Shown: piece after piece, positions 23,410-34,783 of the stretch | Position numbering within the stretch: position 1 is the stretch's first letter | Layout: every line of letters starts with the position of its first letter | Assembly: GCF_030272615.1 (NCBI RefSeq) | Contig: NW_026729262.1 | Location: 59,036 to 123,035, forward strand | Origin: Cryptomeria japonica | Lineage: Eukaryota; Streptophyta; Pinopsida; Cupressales; Cupressaceae | DNA length: 64,000 bases | Direction: 5' to 3' | Notes under the pieces: model-generated | Database searches by the model: none | What the model was told of the DNA's origin: nothing | Seen by the model: the letters and a program-made list of their open reading frames with translations, nothing else | Made by a program: the position numbers and the translations under genes

Positions 23410-23796
23410 GTTTTTGATGTTTGTCAAAAAGGGGGAGTAATACTATAATACTATAATAGGGGAGTAATACTAGACAAAGGGGGAGTAATAATATATTTGG
23501 AGAGTGACACAGTTTTGGTAATACAGTTTTGAGTATTGTATACAAGGGGAGTATACCGAGTAGAATATACAGAGCATACAGAGCAAGCAAAGCACACTAG
23601 CATAGAACAGAACCGAGCATGCAAAATCCAAGTTATGTACAAAATAATGATAAGGGGAGTATATTTGCATATACTATTTCATTGACTATTGTATATATTG
23701 TCAAGTGAAGTCATTTTGCAAAGTATATAGATTTTTGAGTTATGACTTTGAAAGTAGTTTTTTTCAAACATCTCAACCAATGTCAAAAGGGGAGAT
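23410..23796 (+). other. Element B 3' noncoding region and polypurine tract
   Basis: Short repeated GGGGGAGTAATACTA-type words (23431-23490) precede the polypurine tract AAAAGGGGAGA (23785-23795), directly before the 3' LTR. Several internal G-rich purine runs look like extra polypurine tracts, as in element A. Confidence 0.75.
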
Positions 23797-24949
23797 TGTT
23801 ACTACTTATCAAGTTGCCATTAGTTTTTGTATTCAAAGTCATACTATATATTCTAGTTGGTTAGCACTACCGAATCATGCAGTCGGTATAAACAGAGAAG
23901 TCGGTATGCACAGTCTAGTCGGTTATAGAAGAAAGAAGTCACAGAATGCAGTATTCATCAAGCTGTCTTCCGAGTATCTTTTTATGGCTACCGAGTAGTA
24001 AAGTGAACACACTGAGTTGATATTCACCAAGTGAAACGTGTTACCAGATACATTGAACCTGGACATGCATATGAAAACGTGCTACAAGATCAAGGCACAT
24101 CTAACCGTTATTACATTGGAAATTGCACTAGAAGATTGTGTATGATTACGAGGTCAATCTAACCAATGAAATATTTTGTTTAGTTATTCATTCGAGGAAT
24201 CTTGTTTGTAAGATCGAAGCAATGAATTAGATCACCGTTTTAAGAGATCTATTTATACAGCATGGATTAAGAACAAGGTGTGTGCATATATGTATGAAGG
24301 AAGACTATTACAAAGACACAGAGGTCACCGAGAAGATTTTCAGAGAATAGTCGAAGAACAGAGTAAACAAAAAGGTTTACTGAGTTACTATATGGGTTAC
24401 TGAGGAATGCTATAAGCAAGGTAATCTTATTCTGAGCACATAGAATCTGCTATAACATTTCAGATGTAAAGTTGCAGATATTTGTAATGATTTTATTGTA
24501 ATATTGTGAAAGAGAAACCTCTAACAGGGTAAAAGACTCTAACTAAGTCTATAAATTGTAAAGCCTCTAACCAGGTGCAGCATTTAGATTAATGTTGTAA
24601 AATCCTTTAGCAAGGTAGATCTAACAGATCTTGTTACTCCTAACAGGGTAAGCTATCATAAATAGCTAAATGTAGCTCTAATCAAGCAATCTTTAATATT
24701 GTAGTAGTGAAGTTGCGGGTGCCATCCCTACCCCAGTTTTTCTCTCTAACCAAGAGTTTATGCGTAACCAAAATATATGAGTTATGGAGTGAATCATGTA
24801 TAATTGTTATCTATTTGTTTTAACTTTATTTTATGTTACTGCACTATTCTATCTATGCATAACAGTAAGGTTATTATTAAAGAAAAGTTTCGGAGTATTG
24901 ATTCACCCCTCCCCTCTCAGTACATTAGCTTTCCATATTGGGCCTAACA
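23797..24949 (+). repeat. 3' LTR of element B
   Basis: 1153 bp, the same length as the 5' LTR, ending CCTAACA and followed by GTTGAC. Confidence 0.92.
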
Positions 24950-24955
24950 GTTGAC

Positions 24956-26550
24956 ATTTGTCATCTTGGGATTGGATTGAAACTTAAGCCCTTCAATTCT
25001 GACCCTTGTTGAAATTATTCAATCTCAACCCTCCATTGCTCCACTTTACCTATAAATAGAGCTCATTTCTTCATAATCCAGATCTTGAAAACTTGTATGC
25101 ATTTAACCTATAGTGAATTTTAGAGAGCATTTAGCATAAACATTTACATTTACTCTTTTGGACTAAAATTAACACTAGATTAGATAATAATCTCATTTTT
25201 AGTTTGTTCATGTTTGCATTTTCATGAGCTTTTATTCACAATCTTGAACCTCCATAAGACATCCAAAAATAGTGCAAAAAGCTACTGAGAGCTACACTCA
25301 TTTGAGAACTTGGAGAGGAGAGGAACAAGGGAGGAGCCACTATGAATGTTTTGGTGAGCATTTGGAGGAGTTTAGTTTACCTATTTTGTCTTTGCATGCT
25401 TTCCATTTCTTATTTAGTATCTCTCTTGATATGCTTGATTAGGCTATTGTTTAAATTGTGATTTCTAACACTAACTATTGGTTTCTTGTGTTTTGTTTGT
25501 GTTTGTCATCCTAACAATCTCCTTTTTGTAGAGAATCACATATTATATATGTATGTCTATACATATGTGTAGTAAATGCTAAGTTTACAAGCATACATTA
25601 TTATGTTTTCATAACCCGTATGGGTATTGTGAAACACAAAATAATGGTTTTAGTTCATAACCCATACAAGTTATGTAGAACTATGAATAGTATTTTTTGT
25701 TTTTCAAAACTCGTGCGGGTTATGGAGAACTATGAATAGTACTTTTTATTTTTTAGAACCCATGTGGGTTTTGGCTTGGTAAGAGGGTTGGAAAATGACC
25801 CTAAGGCTTGCTAGCTCATTTTCTCCCCATTTTTGTCCCTTTACATGTTTTTTCATCTTCCAACATGATTTCTCGAATTCGTCATCATCAAGCTTATAAA
25901 TGATCAAGTGGGTATCTCTAAAATTACCAGCATAATCTCACATGTATTTTTAGTTTTCTGACCATATAAATTTTTCTATTTTTGGACAACATTAGCATAG
26001 TAAACTTTAATTTTCTTTACCAATGCCTTAACAGTCCTCACAGACATATGTCTACCATTTTTCTAATAAATTTTGATATACTTGACGAAATTCAAAATAA
26101 ATTACATATTATTGTTCTACACTAGATTCTATACACTTTTAAAAAAAGGAGTTTGCATTTTCAATTATTTTGATGCAAGTTATGCCCAACACACAAACAG
26201 GTACCAAATTTTCAGGATGCGGTCACTTCAAAAAATCATTAAAAAAAATACTCAACGGAAAATTACCAAAAAATACACAACTTCTAGATCTCACTCTTAC
26301 CTATCATCCTACCAAAGGGTTTTGCAAACTACTAAATCTAACTATATATTTTGTGCAATGCACGAAAGAAGCTATGTTATGTTTTTTTTCTAAAAAAATT
26401 AGGAACAGTTTTTCGTGCACGAGAGGTTTGACCCTCTTAATCTTATCCAATTTTAAAAAAATTTAGTCGTTTAGAAACTAGATTCAGAGCACTACAATTC
26501 TTATTGTTTTCTCAACTCCTAGTTTTTAGTGCATGACCTTCAAATATCTC
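24956..26550 (+). mobile_element. Right part of Gypsy-like block E
   Basis: Continues block E after element B. It includes a TATA-like box (TATAAATAG, 25051-25059) in a context typical of a plant LTR promoter, then CATAACCCGTATGGG-type palindromic units (25610-25770), then AT-rich DNA. The two short overlapping plus-strand frames at 26073-26466 are not supported as genes. The boundary with element A's coding remains lies between about 26460 and 26640 and is not resolved. Confidence 0.45.
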
Positions 26551-26666
26551 TTTGAAGTTTAGGTTTACCTATTTTCAGATAATCTGGAAGAACTTCCTAA
26601 GAATTTATGGCCAATTTAATATTGGCTAAAAAGCTTCTGCATTCCACCAACAAAAGCAGATGGGTT

Positions 26667-28253
26667 CTACACATACTCAACTGCACTTCTAAGTAATGCT
26701 AAAAAATGCTCCAATTTAGCCTCAACAATCTCCTTTACCTTCCAAAACATGTTCACAAAGTTTTCTTTTTGCCTTTGCAAGAATAAGAGTTCAGAAGAAA
26801 GTTGATTCTTTTCCTCCTCAACATCCTTATCATCCAGAAAACCAAAAGATTTGCCTAAGGCTATCAACTCATCTTCAATAGAATCAATTTTTTTTTGTGA
26901 TTCACTGTAGCTGTCGGCCAAGAGATATAACTTGTAGACTCTACTAGCACTGTGGATATAGTTCCTCAACTCCACAATACATGCTGATAAGATCTTTTGT
27001 GCATCAACACATTCATTCAGTAGATTCTGCATATCTAAACCTTTTCTTCAGATATTCTTCCATCAACAGACTGCTTAGAGAATGTCTCCTTTAGAACCTC
27101 ATTCAGGGATTTCAGAATTAAATTATTGATATTCTTAGTGCTCATGTTATTCTGGATCAAGTGATTCAATAAAATGCTTTCAATTCTATCTGACTCAACT
27201 GAAGTCGGCCACATGACACCAATTTTCTTGATTCTATCCACATTGTCCACTAATTTCAGCAAATTAGATTCATCATCTGATTCTCCAGCTTCCTGCTTTG
27301 CAACTACCAAATCTCCTCTAGCTACAAGAAACACTAGATCTTCAATCACTACAATATCCTCTACTTTTCTTTTCTTTGACTTCAAAATACTAACGAGAAA
27401 AAATTGTCTTGTTTTCTTCTTTCTGAAGGAAGAACCTCCAGAAATGAAAACAAAAGATACCGAGCCAACACTCCATGTGTTCAGAAAGGATTGAAATAAA
27501 CATCATAGACTTCCTCTTTATTGTTTAGACTGCTCAAATATCTAAATAATTATCTTGCAATAGGAAAACCAAACCCCCATATAATATTGTCTTTTGTTGG
27601 AAGGGATCCCAAACAATACATAATCAAACTCACAAGCAATGAACCAAACTGGAAAGGATAATTTTTTTTTTGTTATCTCAACATTCTCTAAGAACAATGC
27701 TCTCAACAATTCACACAAGTTGAATAATTTATTTTTTATCACAAGCATATGTGCCATATATACTCCAATTGTTGAGGTGGCACCTTCCCTATTCTTGAAA
27801 TAGATTTTATAAGAAATGTTGTAGGCTACATACCTCACCACAAGGTTGATGATATTGTTAATGATCAATGCTCACTAATCATCTTTCATGTCCGTTAGAG
27901 CTTCCACTTCTCTGTTCAAGATTGACTTCTTTATTGGAACTCCTCCACTATTGCACAAACTAGTGATCATAGAGATAACCTCCTTCAAGATGGGATAGGT
28001 TAATCAGCATAATGGTGTCATCCCGTACAAGGCTAAGGATCATCCTAATAACCTCTGCATTATCAAACCAAGGAATTTTTTTCTAAAGATTCAAACCTTT
28101 TCTTTCCAATCCTTTGACTCCTCACAACTCAACACCACTCAAACTGGCTTCAACATCTCTGGTTTTATGCAGGTTAGATTCATCTAGGAACACCTGATCC
28201 AAAACCTGAAATTCTTCACTGCTAGATTCTTCGATGATCATTTTTCCTTCCAT
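26667..28253 (-). pseudogene. Element A ORF2: homologue of element B ORF2
   Basis: From a minus-strand ATG at 28253 (M-E-G-K-M-I-I-E-E-S) down to a stop at 26667, with frameshifts and stops. Segments align by eye with element B ORF2: E-V-I-R-M-I-L-S-L-V-R-D-D (about 28020-28057) with WVKFVLSRVHDD; a P-I-L-K-E-V-I-S-M-I-T-like stretch with KITKEIIHVIT; FNLCELLRALFLEN (about 27660-27730) with VDLCEVLLKNLFEN. The C-terminal 26667-27032 part is Leu/Glu/Lys-rich and helical, like B's C-terminus. Function is unknown. It is inactivated, and its 3' side is cut off from the rest of A by block E. Confidence 0.68.
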
Positions 28254-28699
28254 GATTGCTTGCACAACTCTCTTGTTTTTCTACTCCTCTATTGCTTTCA
28301 ATATTATTAATCTTGAATAACTAATAATGAAAGAATGAGTTAAAAAAGCCAATACTTATCTTATCTAAAACACTTCCCTTAGGGTTTTACTGCCAATAAT
28401 TGTCTTATCGATGATGTTAGCAAAATTCGTTCAATTATCGGATAGCCTCTAAAGCACTTAAAGCATAGTCATGTTGGAACAACGACATGATCCACTTAGA
28501 TGGGGAGGATAGATGATTTTTCTTTCAAAAGGAGCTCCCCCTAACCCAAAGCACTATACTTAGTTACCAGAGGAAGAGGTGCCTGCACTAGATTCTGGTA
28601 CATTAGGATAACTTCCTTCACTCTTCTTTCTCCAAACCAAATTTTCTTTTTTCTTTTATTCATCATTCTTCATTACACTTTTTTCAGCAAATTCCTCTA

Positions 28700-29640
28700 T
28701 ATTTCCATTTCTACATTGATTAGCATGATGTCAGAGTTGTTTGCATTTGAAACAACTAGTGTTCTTTCTTTCTAATCTTATTAGATGTAATCTATGTCTG
28801 CATTGATTAGCCTTATGTCTATAGTTATTGCAAGTATAACAATATCCATGAAAGATGTAACTCTTCCTGTTCACTTCAATTGGATTATGATTCTGACTCA
28901 TATCATGGTTTCTATAATGATTTTCTTTATGACCAAACCTCTTGCAACTAAACATTGAACGCTTCTACTCCTTACTAGTTTACTGCCTTATGTCCAAATT
29001 TATTGCATTGAAAACAATAGCCATTAAAAGATGGGTACCTTTTTGCATTAGGTTGTCGAACTAGTGATCTTCTTGCATTAGAATTACGATTCCTAGATTT
29101 TCGCTCATCTTCTAACTTCTTCTCCACTTCAACTTTGACCTTTGTTTTCCTTTTTGTCATTCTGGTCCGAACACATACCGGGTTGAAAGCCAATTTTGGT
29201 TTTATCCAAGTTAACATGTTGCATGCTAATCAAATCTTCGAGGAGCTTGCTATTGTCAAGGATTTTATTTTTTGCCTTCAAATTCTTCACCTGTTGCTCT
29301 AGATTTTCACATTCTTTAGACATTTGCTTTATTGTTTATATCATAGATTGCTCTATCTTGTCTTTCTCCTCAATCTTCTGCATCAAATCTTTAATAGCCT
29401 CATTCACTTGTTTCAACTTATTGTTAACCACCTTATGCCTCAATTTGAATTTTTGGATTTTCTCTCTCAACTTTTGCACACATTCATTTGTTATCTTCAT
29501 GTATTCTCTTTCAATTCTTCGTTCTCTAATTCAACACTTTCCAAAATCTTCAAGGTTTGTCATCAAATCTTTATCCAGCTAGAAACCTCTGGACATGCAT
29601 ATAAGCGCCATGATTCAACCAACATGGATCTCCGTCAAAC
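28700..29640 (-). pseudogene. Element A ORF1: coiled-coil, multi-zinc-knuckle gag-like protein
   Basis: Just downstream of the primer site on the minus strand. The N-terminal part (29129-29580) is a Lys/Glu/Gln-rich coiled coil. It is followed by CCHC-type units: CFQCNKFGHKAVN (about 29000, last Cys lost), a decayed SCKRFGHKENHY (about 28930), CYTCNNYRHKANQC (about 28810-28850, Gly to Arg) and CFKCKQL... (about 28740). The frame is broken several times. Layout and knuckle style match ORF1 of elements B and C. Inferred role: RNA binding and packaging. Confidence 0.72.
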
Positions 29641-29667
29641 AGTTAAGCTTTCAAGCAAGGGACCAAA

Positions 29668-29679
29668 GCTCTGATACCA
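29668..29679 (-). other. Primer binding site (tRNA-iMet) of element A
   Basis: GCTCTGATACCA on the plus strand is the reverse complement of TGGTATCAGAGC. It adjoins the right LTR. Confidence 0.87.
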
Positions 29680-29681
29680 AT

Positions 29682-30392
29682 CATTGACTAGGTTGAAAGG
29701 ATTGAAATATTGAGAGGGGGGGTGAATCAATATTCCTGTTTATATATAAATATAAAGAAACTTTTAGTAATACTTTAATCTTTCGTTGAAATATCAAACT
29801 TCATCTATCTTACCTAACATGTATAAAACTACAAAAGTAGAATAATCATGAAGAACACAACCACAAGAGAAACACCAAATTTTATACATGGAAAACCCAA
29901 ATGGGAAAAACCACAAAGATTGTTAACTCTCAAGAAAATATAACTAGTTTTATGGTGTTTACAAAGGAGCGGCTCACTGTTGGGTGGCTCACTGTTGGGT
30001 GGCTCACTGCCAGACTACGTGTAGAGATACTAAGCCATTATTACAAAATAAAGCATAACATCACCAATCCTTCAAAGATATAGACTACATGCATACCAAG
30101 AGTATTGCAACATGAAACTCAATGAGATACTAATGCCATGACCAAAATAGCTAATACCGGAACTCATAACTGATATCGGGACTAATGAGAACTCAAAATT
30201 TTTGGAACAAGGATCTTCCAAAGATTACCTCATCATATCACCTCCATCTCACTGTATTATAGCATCTATCCATCGCAAATAACTGCATATAGTATCCAAA
30301 CCAATCCAGATAACACATAACTGCACATATTGTTTGGTCTTTTGGATAGCTAGTTTGACATCAATGACAATAATATTCACACAAGTCTAATA
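29682..30392 (-). repeat. 5' LTR of element A
   Basis: 711-bp LTR matching both ends of 13509-14772 but lacking about 550 bp of its middle. Terminal dinucleotides have decayed (CA in place of TG at 29682; TA in place of CA at 30391-30392). The GCTTC target duplication follows directly. Confidence 0.83.
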
Positions 30393-30424
30393 GCTTCATT
30401 GAGTTGTTGGTTGGAAAATGTTTG

Positions 30425-30619
30425 TGCTGACACCTAAAATTGTTCTAGCCTATTTATTTAATTATTTTATACTAAGTCTTCTATTAATTTAATGGTTTTT
30501 TATTTATTTAATTGATTCATTTAACCTTTTATAGTTTTTCCGAATCTAAATAAATATTTTTATTTATTTAAATTATCATTTCCCTAAATTAAATATATTT
30601 ATTTATTTAATTGGCCCCA

Positions 30620-30663
<44 letters not shown>

Positions 30664-31075
30664 ATTAATTAATTAGCTTTTTCCCTTCATGACACTTGTC
30701 ATTCATCTCTTAATTTACCTTTAACCACTCTTTTCATATTTTATCATTTTCTATACCCACGCTTTAATCTCAGCCGACCATTTACTTTTTCACCTCTTAA
30801 TCTTATCCCTCCATTTCTAAGGTGTTCTCTATATAAGAGGATTCTTTCATCCTTGTCAAATCCTAATGCTAATTATAATTCTAATGCTAATGCTAATGCG
30901 ATCATATCTCTAACAAGCGAATCAATTTTCAATCAACCTTCATGTGATCAAGCAATCAAGAGACTGCACCACCAGAATCCATTGTTTGTTGAGCTCTTGT
31001 GCACAATACAAAATATGAGAGTAGCCATATCAAAGCAAGATCAATGAAAATAGGAAACAATGGAGATCAAGCCCT
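30425..31075 (+). mobile_element. Gypsy-like LTR segment
   Basis: Starts TGCTGACACCTAAAATTG, then ATTTATTTAATT-rich U3-like sequence, a (TA)n run at 30622-30660, and a TATA-like box CTATATAAGAGG (30829-30840). Its style and words (ACACTTGTCAT) resemble block E. I cannot define a right end or a target duplication, so solo LTR versus fragment is open. The short plus-strand frame 30853-31047 begins with Asn/Ala-rich low-complexity sequence and is not supported. Confidence 0.48.
30622..30660. repeat. (TA)n microsatellite
   Basis: Uninterrupted TA repeat of about 19 units. Confidence 0.95.
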
Positions 31076-31098
31076 ACTAAGCTTACATATGTCATGCA

Positions 31099-31262
31099 GT
31101 TTGGTGCTTAAAAAATTTTGAAGCTTTTTTTATTTTGAAGCTTCATGGTAGAGGCATGACAGTTTGCCCTTCTTGGTAGAGGCATGATAGTTTCCATGGA
31201 GTTTGGTGCTTAAAAAATTTTGAAGCTTCATGGTAGAGGCATGATAGTTTGCCCTTCTTGCA
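31099..31262. repeat. Direct repeat, period about 102 bp
   Basis: TTTGGTGCTTAAAAAATTTT occurs at 31100 and 31202. A shorter word, GTAGAGGCATGA(C/T)AGTTT, recurs three times at 31147-31250. No coding. Confidence 0.75.
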
Positions 31263-32969
31263 AGATTGCTTGTCCTCAAGCAATGATAGTTTAGCCAAAT
31301 CTTTTCAACACGAGGGTTCTTAAACTAACCCTTGGATATTTGTAACTCTTAGATCTTCATTGTGTTTAGTTTATGATATTACCTTAAGTTTGCAAATTTG
31401 AACTAAAACTTGCAACAACGTAATCTCAAGTTGGAGATTAGAAAAGTTCGTAACTTTCTCTCACAACCATTTTGTATCATTTTGTAAATGGTTTACACAA
31501 TATCCCTCCATGCTAATGCAAGGAATTATATATGAAGATTAGAAGCATGACACACATCCATGTAATGTCCTACAAAGATTTTTTTCCTTCATTTGTCTAG
31601 GAACCTTAGGAGTTTTATAGAGAGATTTCAAGTTGACATTTTTCAAGTTTTATTATTGAGATCGGTTCTTATCTATCAGATAACTTGCTTCTAGATCTTA
31701 CTAAATGTACTCCTCACTACCAAAAGCTCCCTATTAACTCATCTTGAGCTTCTCATTTTAGTTTGGTGCCACCAAGTTTAGAAGGGCTATAGAATATTAA
31801 TCACAAATTTTCACTATGACATGAGTTTTACTTGAGATGTAGATATATATGTTAACTACTCTATGAAGTTGTTCATTTTTATAGTCTAAAGAGTGAGAGT
31901 TTAACCAATACCAACCTTTAGATAAATCTTGGGAAAGGTTGTAGTGATTAGATGATTTCAGGGAATTCATGGGTTTTTCATTCTTTTCTGATATTTTTAG
32001 GGTCCACAAGATGTTGAACAATATTGTCTAACATGTTCGCCAAGTGCAGTGAGACTGACTTATTATATTCCTCAGCCAATAGGTAATGAAGGTATTTGTC
32101 CTTATTATTTCCCTACAAGGGAGTACATTGTGCACATAATGACTAACCACTTTGGAGATAGCTTGATGTTAGCTATACTATAGATGGAATCAAACTTTTG
32201 AAATAGTAGCCAAGTTAGGAGCAATGTTTACTACTCTATTATGATTTTATGTTTTTCTTATGTCAATTGTTTCACCTTGATAGTTGATTTGACTTCCTTT
32301 TGTAAGCCTATTGTTTGTGGTTTTGTAATTTGTTGCAAGTATAAATTTATCTTGAAATTGATCTTTATTGTGCTAATATTTGTGTTATGTGATGAGTTGT
32401 GGGGTGATTATGTTCAAGTTCAGAGTTAAGAGATCTTATGACAATGGATGAGATCAATTTCTTAGAGGTCTTATGACAATGAGAGATAAATTTATCAAAA
32501 ATGTATAAAGGCTACATCTAATAGATGTTTGATTTGTGCCTAAATTATCATTTGAATTAAGAGAAGAGAGGTCTAGTGACAACAAATTCTATAACTAATT
32601 GAGCTATGTACTTCAAATTTGGCAATAAGGATTTAATCAGGTTAATTTTTGAAAAGAGGAATACTAATATCACCTCATAGTATTTGCCTTCTCACACATT
32701 CTTCCTTCCTATCCTTTGGTATACATAGTATTGTCATGTTCAATAGTCCTTATGTTATTTATTCTCTCTACCAATTTACTTGTGAGATTCATGTTCGTAG
32801 GAAGATGGGTTTGGTTAATCTTAAAACATGTTTCTTAATTTAATCTAAATGCGAGAATGTGTCTTTTGAAATATTCATAAGTATTTATGTAATAATCTGG
32901 TTAGACACACATCAAACTTAATGTTGAGCATATTTAAGTCTCAAGACATACATTGGGCATATGAAGGAA
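31263..32969. other. Intergenic DNA, nothing recognised
   Basis: No recognisable coding frame, LTR pair or terminal repeats. Short AT-biased frames only. Confidence 0.45.
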
Positions 32970-33355
32970 ATTAAAGTGCAGAAACATAAAGCAAAGATCA
33001 TCAACACCATAACACCAATATTTTTACATGGAAACCTGGTTAAGGGGAAAACCTTCTGGGATTCAAGCCCACAATATTAATATACTATGTTACAAGTATA
33101 AAAAAATTACATAAGGGATTGCACATGCATTCAGGCACACTGCCTAGAGCTCACTACTCAAAGTTTACAATAAGCACTACAACCCGGAAAGCTCATTGCC
33201 TTACAAAATGATTATAAGAGATAAAAGAGCATTTGAAATATTTAATAGCATCAACAAATGTCTGAGTATAGCTTTGGTTAAGCACAAAACACTTATTCTT
33301 ACTCTGATGTGCTACTCTGCTCTATTTTGATATTTGGCAACATACTGCAACACAA
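32970..33355 (-). repeat. Truncated 3' LTR of element C
   Basis: About 385 bp aligning with 36110-36510 (shared words AACATAAAGCAAAGATCATCA, CTGCCTAGAGCTCACTACTC). Both ends are missing. Confidence 0.78.
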
Positions 33356-33364
33356 ATCTTCCAT

Positions 33365-34343
33365 CAAGCACTGGTTCATGTCAACCATGAAACAGATGGT
33401 GTCAACATATTTCTCCACAATAGACTTCAAGATTCTCTCCCTCTCATGCATCTCCTCCTGAAAGTTCTTGAAGTATCCCCATATATTCTTGTTTCAGGAT
33501 TTGAAGTCACCAGAATTGTATAGATACTCCCAAAAAATGCAGTCCTACTGGCCTATGAAATGCCCAATATACCAAACCAACTCCCGAAATCTCATTCTTG
33601 AAGTAGAAGAATAAGTAGGGTACCGTTTTTAAAGGGGTTCTTCTTGTTCTCTTTGATTTTCTTCGGATTCTTGATAAGCTCACTTTGGAGTAACTCACAA
33701 AGATCATATTTCTTATTTCCCCTTAACATTTCAAATGTAGCGTATACTGTAGTACCAGAGAGAGAGTTCATTCGACTGGACTAGTAAAAATTATAGCCTA
33801 TCACCATGGATGCAAACCAGATGTCATCAATATCCAACACTCTTTTATTGAATTTTGACCCAATTGCGTTGGTTACAATGTCATTCTTTACCAGTTTCAG
33901 AGATGGCAACACACTAGATGAACACAACCTTGTTATTGCCTAAATCACACCTTTATTAATCTTATGCGGCTTATCCTACCACATGAATTCACTGTGAACA
34001 TGACTCAGGATGTATCGGATCCACTCTTGTTCGTACGCCATCAGAAACTTCACAAATTGAGAAAAAACTTTGCTTTCAATCCTTGAAATCTAGGTTTCAA
34101 CATGGAACTTTGGTCAAATAACTAGTTATTGAAAAAAATCAGCATTTAGGAGATTCCCAATTCTTCAATCGGACAATGTGTGTAAACCCTTATGACTTCA
34201 TTATGCAGGACTCCTTAGGGCACAGATGAAAATGCACTCTTAGGGTCATCCTCCATGGAAATACATGGATGATTTTTGAAGTTGGGATGAGCACGCTCAA
34301 TGATATTTACAACCAAAGGGGTGGCGGTACTAGGTGCAACCAT
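33365..34343 (-). pseudogene. Element C ORF2: homologue of element B ORF2, truncated
   Basis: From a minus-strand ATG at 34343 (M-V-A-P-S-T). Segments line up by eye with B: DDPKSAFSSVP with DDKTAFSLIPD; CPIEELGIS with CHVEELGHVEI; WIRYILSHVHSEFMW (33979-34026) with WVKFVLSRVHDDFMW; YDLCELLQSELIKN (about 33680-33720) with VDLCEVLLKNLFEN; FQEEMHERERILK and TICFMVDMNQCLM (about 33360-33450) with FQEKMHN and NICFEVDTDYCYM. It is broken by stops (several TAG) and frameshifts. It stops at the deletion junction near 33360, so the Thr/Pro-rich and helical C-terminal parts are gone. Confidence 0.75.
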
Positions 34344-34783
34344 TCTTATAGATTCAAATTTCAAAATTCAACCGAAAGAGTGTTTTCACTGATAAACACC
34401 TTTGGTATTGGATTAGGTCTTCATCAAAATGCTTCAGAAATTGGTAGCACTTAATCTCGCCTGATCGCCTTCGTTATAGAGCTCTCTAAACTTCTTCTCT
34501 TCAATCTCAAAGTGAGAAATGAAGACAAAAATTTACCTTTTATTCACCGTAGAATGAACTTTTCACTGCAATAAATGCACTCTATCCTAATTCTTCCAAA
34601 TGCTCTATATTTGTCAGGAATTCTTCTTCAGATCTTCAAATTGACTCAGTTGTTCCGGAGATCCACCACAAATATCTGTAATCATTAAAAATACTTCTAC
34701 AACATACTGGAAATAGGCACAAATGTCAAACGGGGGGTTTGAAAGATTTGCATTATAACTCCCCCAAGGTCGGATGCCTAGGT

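Larger units (their letters stand above)
17154..24949 (+). mobile_element. Element B: nearly complete pol-less LTR retrotransposon
   Basis: LTRs of equal length (1153 bp each) at 17154-18306 and 23797-24949, both TGTTACTAC...GCCTAACA. Met-tRNA primer site at 18309-18320, polypurine tract at 23785-23795, and a 6-bp flanking duplication GTTGAC (17148-17153 and 24950-24955). The 5.5-kb interior encodes ORF1 (coiled coil plus five CCHC knuckles) and ORF2 (unknown family, homologous to those of A and C). I find no protease, integrase, reverse transcriptase or RNase H. It inserted in the opposite orientation to A and is the most complete of the nested elements. The LTRs differ at roughly 20 sites in their first 370 bp by eye, so it is not recent. 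Confidence 0.9.
13509..30392 (-). mobile_element. Element A: minus-strand, pol-less LTR retrotransposon, split by nested insertions
   Basis: The left LTR (13509-14772) and right LTR (29682-30392) are related and in the same orientation. The left one is preceded, in the element's sense, by a polypurine tract (reverse complement of 14773-14787, GACAAAGGGGGAGAT). The right one is followed by the Met-tRNA primer site (reverse complement of 29668-29679). A 5-bp target duplication GCTTC flanks the whole at 13504-13508 and 30393-30397. Interior sequence survives as 14773 to about 15030 and about 26550-29681. The middle is foreign DNA: Gypsy-like block E with element B inside it. Encoded remains are ORF1 (zinc knuckles) and ORF2 (unknown family); no pol is seen. 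Confidence 0.85.
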
